The notes: generated from the letters alone by a model not told the origin. A stretch of 64,000 nt of DNA from Cryptomeria japonica (GCF_030272615.1 NC_081405.1:313926235-313990234); one strand, 5' to 3'. Shown: positions 48,691 through 61,560, numbered from the stretch's first letter. Made by a program: numbers and translations.

Positions 48691-50465
48691 ATATTATTTT
48701 TTTAGCCACCTATTATATTTAATAATATTAAATTGTATTAATAATATTAAATTGTATTACTAATATCGAATTGCATTAATAATATTATCAGCCTCATATC
48801 ATTACTCGTAGGGTTTTTCCCTAGTCAGTGTGACTGCGAATGCATTCCTTATTTCTTCTTTTTCTATTTGCTTATTATTATTTTTAACTTCCTTATTCTG
48901 AATTATAACCTCAGAGATGTACCCATATTCCACCCCTCTACCATTCATTTAGACTCTATATTTATCTATATTTTTAAGAGTCATCTCCTTTGATGTAATA
49001 GTCATCACTATTAACACAACAACTGTTCACCACACTTTGGTGAATTGTATTATTTTATAAAAAACAATTATTAAACATCACAAATACAAATCTTTGTAAT
49101 AAAACAAAGACCATCGCACCCCTTCCGTTTCATTAGTCATTGTTTTTATTAAGTGTACATAATAGATTGTACCTTTTCAAGTGTAAATCATATTTCTTTG
49201 TGATATTGGCTGTTTAAGAATTAATTAATATCTTAGACACTCATTTCTAACATTCGCCGTTCTTTCATAGATATATGTTTGCAATATATGTATAAATGGT
49301 TTGTTGTATATGCATTAACATAAACGTATATTTTCTGTATAGTTTGTTGTATATGTATTCTGAGTCTTCAACATGTATATGCTGCATTCTGGGTTTTCAA
49401 TATGCTGTATATAATTTAATAATTTGTTTATAATTTATGTAATATAATATTAATTTAAATATTTCAAGAATATTATTATTGATAAATAAATATAATTAAA
49501 AAAGTAAATATTTAATAATTTCAAATAATCATTTGTTGATAAATATTATATTAATTAATAAATAATAATTGTTTCATATATATCAATCAAGGAGGGGACA
49601 TGACAGGTAATTCATGTTTCTTGTGGATGTTTCTAGATCGTGTGTTATTCGTGTTGGTAGTTCGCATTGATCGGTGAGTGCGTTATTGATGATTTTCTTT
49701 ATTCCTGTGGTATTCTTCATGTTCTTGGCCGACATGGTGCATGTAGCGTGTTGCGGATATTTGATGCATAATTCTTGGAGGTGTTTCATATTTGAGGTGG
49801 TGATTTAGGTCATGCTATGTCTTAGTCGACATTGTTTTGGTCTGCATGTGATATTGTAGCGTGTAAGGTTATATTTTTGTAATTAGGTGATATGTGTTGA
49901 TCTGACCTTGATGATATTGGTCCAAGGTTGATGTCATGTATAAATCAATGTAATATCTTTGTGACTGAGTGTGTTGTAGATGTGTAGAGTGTATGAATAA
50001 TGTATTAATCATTCGGAAGTAGATCAAAAGTGTGTAGAAGTGTGAGAGATGTTATGTGCTTAACTGGAATTGTAACCTAGCATAGAGGATGCTATTTTTC
50101 AGTTCATGTTTTTCCGAAAGTGATTTGAATTTGTTTATAAGGCAGTGAGCCTTCCGAGGGTTGTTGCCCTTTGTCGTTTTTGAGTAGCAAGCTCTAGGCA
50201 GTGTGCCTGAATGCATGTGCGTTCCCCATTGTAATATTTCATATACTTATAATAGGGTATCATCATATCGTGGGTAGGTTCCCATCGTGGTTTTTAACTT
50301 GACTGGGTTTTTCACATAAAAAATATTGGTGTTATGTGTGTTCATATTGTTTTGTTGATTTATGCTTTCACTGTTAATTATCAAAGCTGAGATTAAAGTA
50401 AGTTGAGATAAAATTTGGTGACAACTAATTAACCCCCCTCTTAGTTGTCTGCCCTATTTTCATCA

Positions 50466-52566
50466 GGGACTGCCATGTTAATAGGTTGAACAATGAGAAA
50501 ATGGGCTTGAGTAGGTAAAACGATTCCTACTAAAGTCAAGACATGGGGAGAATTACTTGAAGATAGAGGTTTAGGACGAGGAGGAGAAGATGACATACTT
50601 AATGATTTGGTTTTGCGGGTTGAAGGAAAAACTGAGAAATTCATAGATTGTAGGAAGTGAAAATCTGGGTCTCGAATGCCTTGCTTTCTTGCGCTTCTTG
50701 TATAACTGTTGGAAGCTAGTTTAGGAGTGTCAGAGGACAAGTAAATAGAGTCGCCAAAAGTTAATGATGATTTTGAGGGTTGACAACTCTTATGATTGGT
50801 TCTCTTCTCAAGGGTCTTGGTGGAACAACAATGATAGGACAAAAAGACTCTACAACTCTAACATAAAGAACTTCAGGATTTTAAGCTATTCTTTCTTCCT
50901 CATCCAAGACTGCTCGGGTGCACTGAAAATATTTTTCGTTGCGCTTGCGCTCCCAAGCCAAATTATGTAATCCTAAAAGTATACTATCTTGTGGGTTTTT
51001 CCAGTCTAGTCATGGTTGCACAACATGAATAACATTTTCATGAGGCAAAACCATGACTCTCAAGATAAGGCGACATTAATACACTTATTTGAAATCTCTT
51101 TCTCTTTACTTCCCTAGCAGAGTCGCCAAAAAATTGTTTGTTAAGAGATTTTGTTCCCCTTAAAATATAACAATATGACTCCTAGCCTTAGGTTAGGGAA
51201 CAAACTATTAACAATAGTTGGAGAAGTTGCTTTCTGTTCTACAACTTTCCTTTGAATTTTAAAGGTACAACTCCCTTTTATGATGTAAATTTGGGGTTTT
51301 TTCGGGGTATGCTTTTGACCGGAAAGCAGGAAAGATAAACTTTATGAAATAAAGAAAGATGAATAAACTAAATACTTTTGACCTTTATAACAATGTATAC
51401 ACATCAATCACCATAGCTTCAAGTTCTAATCATCCACTAGCATAGGTACACAAACTTATATTGATGAATAATTACAATATAAACAAAACAACAATAGCAA
51501 TATGCATAATATCTGATGTAGATTCACAATAATGCAGAAAATAACCCTTCAACACAAGACAAAGTTTGGATCAAGAACTCATTTAACAACATTCAATGAA
51601 CCACTCAGAAATAATCATTGATGATACCATCAAATATAGATCAGAATCCTATCTGAAGCAGCTCAAAGTTTCTTCCAAATAGAATCCCATTCAGTTTTTT
51701 CATAAAAATCTACAAATTACTATCTACTATAAGTTATGCATTCAGAACCCAAAATTGGAAACCTTTACTATGGTTTCAATCATCATTAAATAGTTTTGCT
51801 TAAACTAACCAAACATAATGGCTTCTTGGGGACAATCGTTTCAAGAAAGGCTTAAAACAAAACCATTAAATAAATGGTCCACTAGGACCAATAGTTTATG
51901 AGCAAGAATGAAATAAAACAACTAACTAGAAAGCAAAGAATCAAACATCCACACCCCCATTCATTTATTCATCTTCCAGCCCCACATCATCATCTGCCAC
52001 TTCTTGACCTTCCACCACTGTGTTCGTTACATTGCCCTATTGTTGTTGTGCCACCTATGGGTTTAGCTTTTTCCTATATGCCCTGAAATTTGAAAGAATC
52101 AGTTATATGCTTTCTATCGCAGGTTCAACTATGGATTAGAAAAATGGGATAAGCTCAAAGGAAAAGAATACCCCTTTTTTCTCATCTAAACATATTTTAT
52201 ATTCACAAAAGCCTTCTGGTGGCATAATTCTAAGAACACAAGATAATCAGAGGCATCCCTAGGTAGTTTTAGTGGAGCTTTTTCATAACATCCAACCCTA
52301 TGATAACAGAAACCCTGGAATTGAACATAGAAACTACCATAAGTTTGGATTAGGGCCATAGCTTTCTTTGATATTCTTCTTTCAAGATTCCTTTCGATGT
52401 CCCTAGTTACTGCCATGAGGAAAGCATCATGGATGTGAGAGAAATTCCTCATACAGTCTCTTTTTTGCAACTGAGGGAAACGATTGTAAACAAGGGCACC
52501 ATCAGAAGTTGTGAGGGAAACAATTGTAAATAAGGGCACCATCGGAAGGGTTTCCAAATTGTCTCA
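50466..52566 (-). pseudogene. Unknown gene, copy B, C-terminal part
   Basis: Minus-strand coding-like pieces: 52557-52186 (RRISKKAMALIQTYGSFYVQF and FCYHRVGCYEKAPLKLPRD) matches copy A (RLSKEATELIKQYGSSYIQF). Further down, ~51010-50790 gives HNLAWERKRNEKYF and PIIVVPPRPLRREPIIRVV. ORF 50842-50441 adds a Ser/Pro-rich tail. Gaps between the pieces may be introns or frameshift-ridden sequence. A copia LTR cuts the end at 50465. The function is unknown; the N-terminal part lies at 58105-58819. Confidence 0.62.
52455..52545 (-). repeat. ~45-bp tandem duplication in unknown gene copy B
   Basis: The stretch GAGGGAAACGATTGTAAACA continuing to GGGCACCATC occurs twice in direct succession (about 52473 and 52512), with small differences. 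Confidence 0.85.
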
Positions 52567-55500
52567 TGTAATGCCCACTCGAGAAGACTCTTGTTTCATT
52601 TTGGATTGACTTGATCATACCTTTATGTTGTGCAATGGATATGATTTGACTTATATGATGCATGGACATTGATTATGACTACTTACGTTCCTAGTTAATG
52701 ATTTTGATGATAGACATTACATGACCTTATACTATTGATGTTATTGACTGTGCTCATGACTAGTTATGATTTCTAGATGGTTAGTAATGGTATTTCGGTT
52801 ATCATGCGATTTGATAGATTTTATGGATCATGCCTCATCTTGGAATGGATATACTAACCCTAGTTTGGTTTACTTATGATGCGATGTTTCATAATTTATA
52901 TGCTCACTGTATGGATACTGATTGATTGTCTTTGTGGGGGATCAACGCCACATCACTCATTTGCGAGCAAGATATGTCGTTGCGATATCCCTACACTTGC
53001 TTGTCTTGTATGTATTTATGTATATGCACATGTATCTTCGTTGTGGTTGCAAGGTTGCAGGTAGTAAGACATTCATTCCTCCCGGGCAACCGGGTGCGAG
53101 CTCCCCTGGCTTTATAGGTGCAAGCATGTCTTTTCCCGATGGCAAATATGTGGTTCAGAGATGTCGTTGGTTCTCTACCCACACTCTAGGTCCAGGTTGT
53201 CGTGAGTCCTTGTTGTCAGTCTTGGCGAATTTCGCCATGTCGAGTTGGTTGTCATGATTTATGAGTATGTGGCATGGTGAGTTTGATTATTTAGTTTATT
53301 TAATTTATTTAAAATGCGATTTATCGACTATGGTAATAGATTAATTATTTAATCTATTTAATCACGATTTTTATTTAGTGATGGATTGATTATCTAATTA
53401 ATTAAAATATCGACGATAAATGATTTATTATAATTCAGTGATTATTTAATAATAAATTATGATTTTTATTAGTGGCAATGTTATTCTAATTTATTATGAT
53501 TTTTGTTTATTTAATTATTTTTCGCAATTGAATTTAAACTAATGTTTAATTGAGATTTTATTTAATATTTAATGGTTTCAGCTGATTTGATTTATTGCAT
53601 TTATTTAAATATTTATTTGTTTATTTTATTTATTCAATGTCGAAGTTTAATTTAATTTAATTACCATAGTTTGATTATTTAGACGATTTTATTAAATAGT
53701 GATATTGTGAGAAATTAGAAATAATAAGGGGAAGTATTAAATAATTACCCTACTCATTATATTATAATGTGTTGATTATTTTGATTATATATATATATAT
53801 ATATATATTGCATAAGTTGTAGAGGGAAGAATATTTCAAAATGAAATATATCTATTGGCTGATTTGAAGGCTAGGGTTTTTCATTTTATCTTTGGCTTTT
53901 ATATGATTGTCGTGAATTTTATTTGGGGCTTCTTCTGCACTCATTCTTCTGTTGGCATTGGAAAATTTGGGGGATTTTGGCTTTGTGAATAGTGGTTCGA
54001 ATTTTGGTTCTAGAAGTGGTTTGTGCTGTAGTTGGAAGCAGTGGGCAAACTCTCGTCAAAGGTCTCTTCCATAACACAAGAAAGAGGTTGGCCTCAAGTT
54101 TTCCCTTGTAATCTTTTCAGATTTAAATGTTGTCGTGTATTCTTGTGTCTCGCATTGTCTGAAGGAAAGGGGAGTGAGGATTTTTCCTATTGATTCTATT
54201 GTCTCTATGATTTTAAATACAATTGCTGTAGAATGGAAGAGAAATGAAGTGTATTCTGTTAATAATTTTTTTTTTTAGATTACTTGGATTGTTGAATAAT
54301 CACGGTTGATATTTAATTTATGTGTTGAATAGTATGTTTGTTTGCTGTTCGTTGTTATTCCCGAATTGTGGGTTATCTATATTCTGCCTTATCCATGCTA
54401 TAGGGTTGCAAAATTGTATTCTGTCGCCCCTTTTTAATTTGCTGTAGTAATTAAATTATATTATGTTTTTTTTTATTACCCACATTGTGGGTTGGGTGCT
54501 ATGGCACCACCCATGATATGGGGGATGCTGTAGCATCCACCATATCATGGTGGATGCTTGGACCCCCATGACATGGCGTTGCCATGGCAACACCTTGGGG
54601 TGGAGGTGTTTAGCACCTTCCACCACATGGTGGTGTCATGACACCACCAATGTCATGGTGGTGCAACACCACCACCCATGAGTTGGTGTGTGCACAACAC
54701 CACCAACGTTGTGGTGGATGTTGCTGCACAACACCACCGTGCATACTATGTTAAGCCTACAATTTTGTTTTCCCCCTCCTGGAAATAAATTCGTCCAACC
54801 TGCAGCGTATGGGGTGTGATTTCATCCACCTAGTCTGCATTATTTAATTGTGAAATTTGGTTTAGTCTACTGTATGCGTATGAAATTTGTCTATTATCCA
54901 TTTTTTTGTGCTATAGCTGCCCAATTTAATGGTAAGGAAGCGATATGGTATTTAGGAAAAAATGATTTTTTCTCAAATTATTGTTGTAATTTGAATTGTT
55001 CCTCCTTTTCGAATTGCCTGAGTATGTCATGGTATATATTTATAAATTTGTGTAAACAACGATAGTTATTAGATTGTTCAAACTGGTTATTTCTGTTGTG
55101 TGTATATGTATATTTGTTGTATGCGTTAAAATATCGTTCAGCTGAAGAGTCTATATGTCTTATTGTAGAATTCATTTGTGTTTTGGGGAGAGCTCGTGAG
55201 TTATAGTGCGGGCTAAGCGTGTCATGTCCGCTACCCCAACTTGTTTCATTGCTCTTCAATGTAGTAGTTAAGTGTAATGTGTCTTGACACATTTGGTTTT
55301 CAGAGGCTGCTTGGTTGTTTTGTATTTTAAATGAGGTTTAATTCAATTTGATGTCCTGGTTGTTGTGAGTTCTCTTTTTGTTAATTTTGAGATCCCCTCG
55401 TGATGATTTTGCAATGGGGATGGCTTGCTTAAGTTGCTGAATTTTATAACAGCAAGTGTGAAGACCTTGCTGGGTTGGCTTTTATTGATTGCAGTAGTGT

Positions 55501-58099
55501 TACAATTCGAGTTATGCTTCCTTTAGTCAAGAGGCTCGTCTCTTTCTTATATGTTGTTGTTTTGTCATTTGAACATGTGTTTATGAATGGTTTGGCTTAG
55601 TTGAACTTTTGTTTCAGACTTATTGTTTTGGAGCCTCTTGTATTGTTACTTATGGTTCAATGTAAAGGGAGTGGGCTCTTTTACAACACTCGGGGGTCAC
55701 GAGAGATGGACTGTTACGAGGTTCCTTGTAAGGATGCGTGAAGTCCAGATCTCATGGGCATAAGGAAGTTTACCTTGTTTTCATTAAGTGATAATTAATT
55801 AATGAGTGGGAATGGGTAAATAGTTAATTAAAAAGATAATAAATGATAGTGCCTCATGTCTCAGTCCTAGGGAGGATGTTTTAGGCTGAGCATGAGGAGA
55901 CCGTGGAGATGGTAAGCCAATCTCCCTTGGTCTCTCATAGGTTGAGATGGCTCCACATGCCCCCTAGGATAGAGCCTTGTTTTAGTACGACATGTGATGA
56001 CACTCCCTTGTACATGTAATTCCTTTGTGTTTTACTCTCGCATCTATGTCTTGATGTTTTGTTGGCCTCTGGAAGTTATCTTGGTTGTTGTTTGCATTGC
56101 TGTTTGTTCCATGTGTATGGAGGTCTTTCTTGGTGTTAGTCCCTTTGGTAGAAGTGTCAACCAAGGTTTAGTGTGTGTTTTGGGACCTAGCGACATCTCC
56201 TAGCTCAGGGGGTGGTTCCTTGTAGGTTCCACATTGGTCGGGTGGTTGGAGATTTTTTTCCATTGGGGTTTTCCCCTTCTTATTGCTGTGCTTCTTGTGC
56301 GTGGACTTGGATCTTCTTTGTGATGGCTATGGATTATTTGGACTAGATTTATGTACTAAAACTTCATGTCATTTGAGTTGTAATAATTTGTAATAGCGTA
56401 GGAACCATTTGAAAGGATGAGTAAGCCTCATGTATATATGATTATGTAATAGTAGCATGCAGTGTATCCATGATACACATTAGGCTTAGGCATTTATTAG
56501 AGTTCATCCTTTGGTTTGTTATGTATTGGTTCACATTTATCATTAGTTTGGAAATTGTCCTGCCACCTTTTGGGTAGCATTGTAATCATGTGAAAGGGCA
56601 TAGAATTTTGGATGTTTCATCATTAGGACAACATATTAAAGCATGTGTAAAGACCCAACACTTGTGTTGTAAATTGCCATAAGCTATAATGTATTCAACA
56701 AGTTTTATTGTATGTATTTATTATGGAAATAGATTTGGGCAGCAAGTTAAATATTTATGTGATACCATCTTGACATGTAATGGACATTTGTACATAGATC
56801 TATGTTGTAGGGTAGAAAGATGTAATTGTTTACTTACTTCATCCTATGTTTAAAAGTATGTTAGGAACCTTGTGTGGAAATGATGAATTTTCATGTGCAA
56901 GAGGATGCAATATAGTTAGTTGTTAGAACATGTTCATGAGACTAAAAAACTTATATAGTGACCATTATCAAGACCTTGTTAAAACCATTAATATTAGAGC
57001 AATGAAACATGACATACACAATAGTAGCATTATCTAGCATCATGGAAACTAAATCAGCCATAAGGATGTAATCTATAATAAAACCTATAATTCTGAAAAT
57101 GTATAGAAGACAATAGATTATGAACTCACTAATATCATGGTTGCAACAAAAAATTGATGCGTGGTTGATACAATAATCATTAAAGAGCGTAAGTGGATTA
57201 AGTATGCATTAGTAAGGTGGCAACAATAAAACAATCATTGTGCGGACAACGCCAATGTTCATAATGAAGTATAAATAAGTAGTATGCATGCATTTCATGA
57301 CACCAATAGTTAGAATGGCTTATAGGTAATGCATTAAGTGTATGCAAAGCAATAGCATAGTTGTCATCGTAGTGGCACGAGGTTGTATGTCATTTAAGCA
57401 TTGCAATTTGCTTGAGAGCAGCAATAAGAACATTATAGTTATGGTAGTAGAAGCTCTTCCTTAGCATGTTAAGGAGCAAGTATCTTGTAGCATTTAAGTC
57501 GTAGATTGAGGGTTGATGGTTATGCATTGCATCATGTGATATATCATCTAGTTGGATGCATTATAATCATGTAGGCTTAGATGTGTAATCATAGGTATGG
57601 TGCACATGATAGAAGCTTCTCATTTAATATCATGCACTTGTAAGAGTATGAAATGCCAAGGCATTAGATAGGCTAAGCACATAGACTTGTAGGATTGATG
57701 GTGTGGACTTCTATATGGAGCTAGTGTATAGAAAGGTTCACTTCCTCGTTTAGTTAGGTAGTTGCTAAGCATTATGGATAGTAGAATGCATTAGTGATTA
57801 TAGGGCAGCCTATATAACATACTTGTGTGTGGAGGCATTATGTTAGCTAGATCATTAAGTGCATATATGCATTGCCATGTTGATTGTGAATCTAATGTAT
57901 GGATTAAGAATCATGAAGTTAGTATGTAAGTGTGTGGTGGCGTCAATATACCCCAGGGAGCTATATGAGATTAAGTGTATTAATTCACACTCACATTGCC
58001 TAGATAAGGTTAAATGGAAATTTATTAGTAAACAAAAAAAATTACCCTGTTTCTTGGTTGTTAGTGTAAGTTCCCCGGGGTTTGTTGGCGGGCGCTACA
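52567..58099 (-). mobile_element. 5.5-kb giant LTR-like insertion, TSD TCTCA
   Basis: Plus-strand ends are TGTAATGCCCACTC and GGCGGGCGCTACA, flanked by TCTCA (52562-52566, 58100-58104). Read on the minus strand its start (TGTAGCGCCCGCC) matches the 37299-41474 insertion. It splits the unknown gene copy B, whose pieces lie on either side. No coding region stands out; ORFs at 52876-53257, 54850-55292 and 55982-56203 are short and unrecognised. A palindrome-rich tract lies at 54480-54750 and an AT microsatellite at 53785-53809. Confidence 0.87.
54480..54750. repeat. Palindrome-rich CACCACC/GGTGG tract
   Basis: Many short perfect or near-perfect palindromes follow each other, for example GTTGCCATGGCAAC, GGTGGTGTCATGACACCACC and CCACCATATCATGGTGG, with CACCACC repeats. 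It occupies the same relative part of the giant LTR as the GC-rich island at 39788-40025 of the sister copy. Confidence 0.85.
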
Positions 58100-58104
58100 T
58101 CTCA

Positions 58105-58819
58105 AACCTAGCCACGAAGTCCTCCTAGTAGCTATCACATAGAAGAGAATGGAGTACAAATGAAATTGCTTCTTGACCTTAAATTTGACAATATGTTCAT
58201 GGAGAGAGTCACATATCAATTTCACCCAATCAATCTGACTTTTATCATCAAATATCGTGAGAAAAAAATGACACATCCACTCCTCAAAGAATTTCGTTCT
58301 TAGTCTACCAACCACATGACATGACAACACAATGATATCAACAATATCATCCCAAAAGAGCTCTATTTTTATCCGAGAAGGTAGCCTAGATTTACCAGGA
58401 TACGAAGCTTTCAGCTAACCTTGTGCAATTGTGTCTAGGCACCAATATACCTTGTTATGGAAGTATTCCCATCCCGACTGAAAGGATAAATCTATTTTCC
58501 CTTCTCTCTCGGGGATATATAGTGCAAGAGAGATGTTACTTGTATTTATTTTGGCTACTAAACTTTGATTTGCATCCTGAATTTCTCGCAAATCTGGGTG
58601 GTACTGTTGCACATAGGAAAGGACTAGTTTTGGGCATGCAACTACAGGAGGGTAGCCTCTGGTTTGAGAAAGAGCAGATTCAATAAATTTTTGTGAAATG
58701 GGAGACTTCTCTAAACTATGTAGCCTCTTTTGGATATCATGCATGGTGGAAGGGGCAACTTCTGGATCTTTAGTGCAGTCCAATATATTTTTTATGGGTT
58801 GAGAAGGTTTGGGTGCCAT
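58105..58819 (-). pseudogene. Unknown gene, copy B, N-terminal part
   Basis: Starts at ATG 58819 (MAPKPSQPIKNILDC). ORF 58819-58415 has helical segments KFIESALSQTRGYPPVVACP and KLVLSYVQQYHPDLREI; after a stop near 58413 the frame at 58330 continues with EEWMCHFFLTIFDDKSQIDW, KLICDSLHEHIVKF and FHLYSILFYVIA. This parallels copy A (TSYLVYIIAQF and the preceding region). It is cut by the TCTCA insertion at 58104. No domain is recognised. The D-W/Y...L...L...K..F...L...Y pattern is also seen in the long ORF at 26543-29975. Confidence 0.63.
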
Positions 58820-59771
58820 TTAAACTGAATGCAAAAATGCTAGGGTTTCCAATAAAGAATCAAAGCTCAAGTTGGGATAAAATAGGATGGAGTAGTGAGG
58901 AAAGCAGGAGTTCATGATTGCTAAATTAAAAAGATTCTACTATTTTATCAACAAGAAAACTGCAAATTTAAACAATTTTAAACGAAGAGAGCTTCTACTT
59001 TCGAAGTTGGTTTTGTGCTTCCGTTCAAGCGCCTCTTCCAACTTCCTATAAGTCTCAAATGCAAATGGAATGATAAAGGTTGATAGATACATGAAAACTG
59101 GGAGCAAGTAATTCTTGAGTTTTGGCGGTTGTTGTACTACTCTGGGATTTGAAACAAATCCTTTATTAATTGCCTTATTTATTGGTCATTACAGAAAGAC
59201 ACTCCACTGACGTCACAATGCAAGTGACTGGATTTGGGATCGCCACCATCAGAGTATCAAATAGTAGCATCCTTTGAGAACTACTGAACAAAGAAAGTGT
59301 ATGCAGAAAAACTCCTAAAGTGTGACCAATCGATATATTATTTGTGAAGGACCCAGTGACACATGACTATTAGAGATCGATATATCGGGTGGGACAAAAC
59401 TTACCGACACCAAATCTTATGGTTTTACTTCAGTTACATAGCGATATCCCGATAATGTGGGGTGAGGTATCTTTCTAGACATACACAAGACTTGACACCT
59501 AAAGGTTTATCAGTCGATTGAAGGTTTCAAGAAGTACAACAAATAAAGGTCTTCCGTGATGAAGTGAAATTCGCGACATAAAAGGCCGACTAGGGATTCA
59601 ATGTGTAGGGCAGGCAACATGCTTTAAGATAGGATACACCCAAAAAGACAAGCACATTATCACAATAATATGCCCTCAAGAAAGGAAAAATTAAAGGATA
59701 ATGATTAATAGACAAAAAAAAAACAAAACACAAAGTGGTCTTGCTTAACTCTAGGGTCAGTATGCTTTTTA

Positions 59772-59808
<37 letters not shown>

Positions 59809-61018
59809 CATAGAATTTTCCTCATCCCCCAAAGAAAGCAAAGCCACCATGGAAGAAGGGAAAATGCATCTTTTGAGTCAACATGGGAGAGACGAAAAGA
59901 GATATCAATACTTTGCATCATCCCCAAGTATACAACATTAGGGACAACATATAGAAGAATTGGGAGACAAATAGAAGAAGGTCACAAGTAAGTGAGAGAT
60001 TATAGAGAGATAGAGTCTATGAAATGAATGAAGCTAATAATACAAATCATCTACCTCCCAATCTTTCTCATCATTAGTTTGGGAAGGTGGATGGCATGCA
60101 AGAGGAGCCACTTCGAGATCTGTAGATGGAGCTATCACAATTTCCAAACAAGGACCATGCTCTAATAATGTGGGTAAGTGCACAAAGATGGTGGTCAAAA
60201 AGGGGGGGTATAAGTGGACACTTTTTTTTAAATTCTGAAATCAGGTGAACCTGAACTTGGAGGCAAAATTTGAAAGTCATCCACTCAAGATATGAAGATA
60301 ATCAAAGAACAAATATTGTAGTACTCTGAATCTAGTTTCCAAACTACTAAACTTTTTCAAAATTGGATAAGATTAAGGGGGTCAAATCCTTCGCGCACGA
60401 AAAACAAACCCTGATTTTTTTTGAAAAACATAACATAGTGTTTGACGTACGCATAAAAAAAGTCATAGTTAGATTTAGTATTTTGACAAATCCTTTGGCA
60501 GAAAGATAGTTAAGAGTGAGCACTAGAAGATGTGTATTTTTTTGTAATTTTTTGTTGAGTATTTTTTTTTATGATTTTTCCAATCGAGCACATCCTGAAA
60601 ATTAGGTACCTGTTCGTGCGCGAAGCATAAGTTGCACTAAACAAATTGAAAATACATTTTTTTAAAAAATTGCAAAGAATCAAGTACACTACAATAATAT
60701 ATAAAGTTTTTAAAATTTGGATAAATATATCAAAAGTTATTAAAAAAATGGTGCACCTATGTCTGTGAGAACTATGAAGACACTGGTTAAAGAAATTCAA
60801 TAATAATATGTTATTATTGTTCAAATTTTTAAAAAAATTATATGGTTAGAAAGCTCAAAAGATGGGTGAAAATATGGTGGCAATTTTAGAAATACCCACT
60901 TGATAAAGTGTAAACCTGATGATGACAAATTTGATAAAATAAAACACGTCAAAAATGAGAGAAATGGAGGGAAATCAAACTTCCAAACCGTAGCTTTGTC
61001 ATCCAGGCCTATTTCCAA
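58820..61018. other. Non-coding region
   Basis: Promoter/upstream side of the unknown gene, or unrelated sequence. No convincing gene on either strand. Holds an AT microsatellite at 59774-59805. Confidence 0.5.
59774..59805. repeat. (AT)16 microsatellite
   Basis: Uninterrupted AT run; neighbouring Tyr-Ile ORFs are its artefacts. Confidence 0.97.
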
Positions 61019-61034
61019 GCCTAAACACTCAAAA

Positions 61035-61110
61035 GCGCGTACGGGGTACTTATGGTATAGAAAGCGCGTACAAGGTACTTATGGTGTAAGAAGCGCGTAT
61101 GCGCTCTTTT
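61035..61110 (+). repeat. 29-bp GCGCGTA repeat, three copies
   Basis: GCGCGTAC..GGTACTTATGGT occurs at 61035 and 61064; a third, shortened GCGCGTATGCGC is at 61093. Confidence 0.88.
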
Positions 61111-61134
61111 TACTATAAACAATGCGTACATGCT

Positions 61135-61275
61135 ATTGTATAATATGATATTGTATATATAATATGTAATATATAATATGTGTATAATATGATATTGTAT
61201 ATATAATATGTGTATATACATATAATACATATAATATATATATAATAATATATAATATATTAAGTATATATATAA
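61135..61275. repeat. TATAATATG-type AT-rich repeat
   Basis: Variants of TGTATAATATGATATTGTAT repeat over about 140 bp. Confidence 0.85.
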
Positions 61276-61318
61276 ACATATAAATGTATTGTCTCCCCCT
61301 CTCAAACACATACAAGGT

Positions 61319-61319
61319 G

Positions 61320-61357
<38 letters not shown>

Positions 61358-61459
61358 TCTCCCTTCCTCCATACCCCATCCCTTTCTCTCTCCCTCCCTC
61401 TCTCCCCTTCTCCCTTCCTCCATACCCCATCCCTCTCTCTCTCTGTCTCTGTCTCTGTC

Positions 61460-61501
<42 letters not shown>

Positions 61502-61560
61502 CTTCTCCCTTCCTCCATACCCAATCCCTCTTTCTCTTCTTCTCTCCCTCCCTCTCTCCA
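61319..61560. repeat. Compound (CT)n/(GTCT)n microsatellite
   Basis: (CT)n at ~61320-61355, then TCTCCCTTCCTCCATACCC repeated three times (~61360, 61410, 61503), with (TCTG)n between 61440 and 61490. Ser-Leu and Arg-Glu rich ORFs here are artefacts. Confidence 0.95.

Larger units (their letters stand above)
45209..49605 (-). mobile_element. Short non-coding LTR element, TSD GGTAA, containing a retroposon
   Basis: Flanked by GGTAA (45204-45208, 49606-49610). Minus-strand order: LTR (49605-46548, interrupted), primer site at 46534-46545, an interior of only ~250 bp, the tail motif TTGAGGACAAGC, then LTR (46299-45209). This resembles a TRIM or a deletion derivative of a gypsy-type element. The two LTRs share terminal TGTAATGTCCCC-type ends but otherwise align weakly, so a recombinant origin is possible. 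Confidence 0.75.
46548..49605 (-). repeat. 5' LTR of the short element, interrupted
   Basis: The inner end is TGTAATGTCCCC (46548 on the plus strand) and the outer end GGGGACATGACA (to 49605). AT-rich tandem stretches (ATATTAAATTGTATTAATA) flank a retroposon at about 46981-48690. The distal half (48700-49605) is AT-rich and non-coding. Confidence 0.7.
34190..50465 (+). mobile_element. Decayed autonomous Ty1/copia element with nested insertions
   Basis: The order gag, protease, integrase, reverse transcriptase, RNase H is that of Ty1/copia. A primer site follows the 5' LTR and a purine tract precedes the 3' LTR. Three later insertions break it: 37299-41474 in the integrase/RT linker, 44021-45053 in the 3' LTR, and 45209-49605 in the 3' LTR. 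Its 5' LTR is cut at 34190 by the minus-strand element. Removing the insertions leaves an element of about 6.6 kb or more. Many premature stops show that it is dead. Confidence 0.9.
43662..50465 (+). repeat. 3' LTR of the copia element in three pieces
   Basis: Pieces are 43662-44020, 45054-45208 and 49611-50465, separated by a solo LTR (TSD TGATG) and a small LTR element (TSD GGTAA). The last piece matches the surviving 5' LTR. It starts TGTTGGATATTG and ends TTTTCATCA, about 1.37 kb when added together. Confidence 0.87.
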
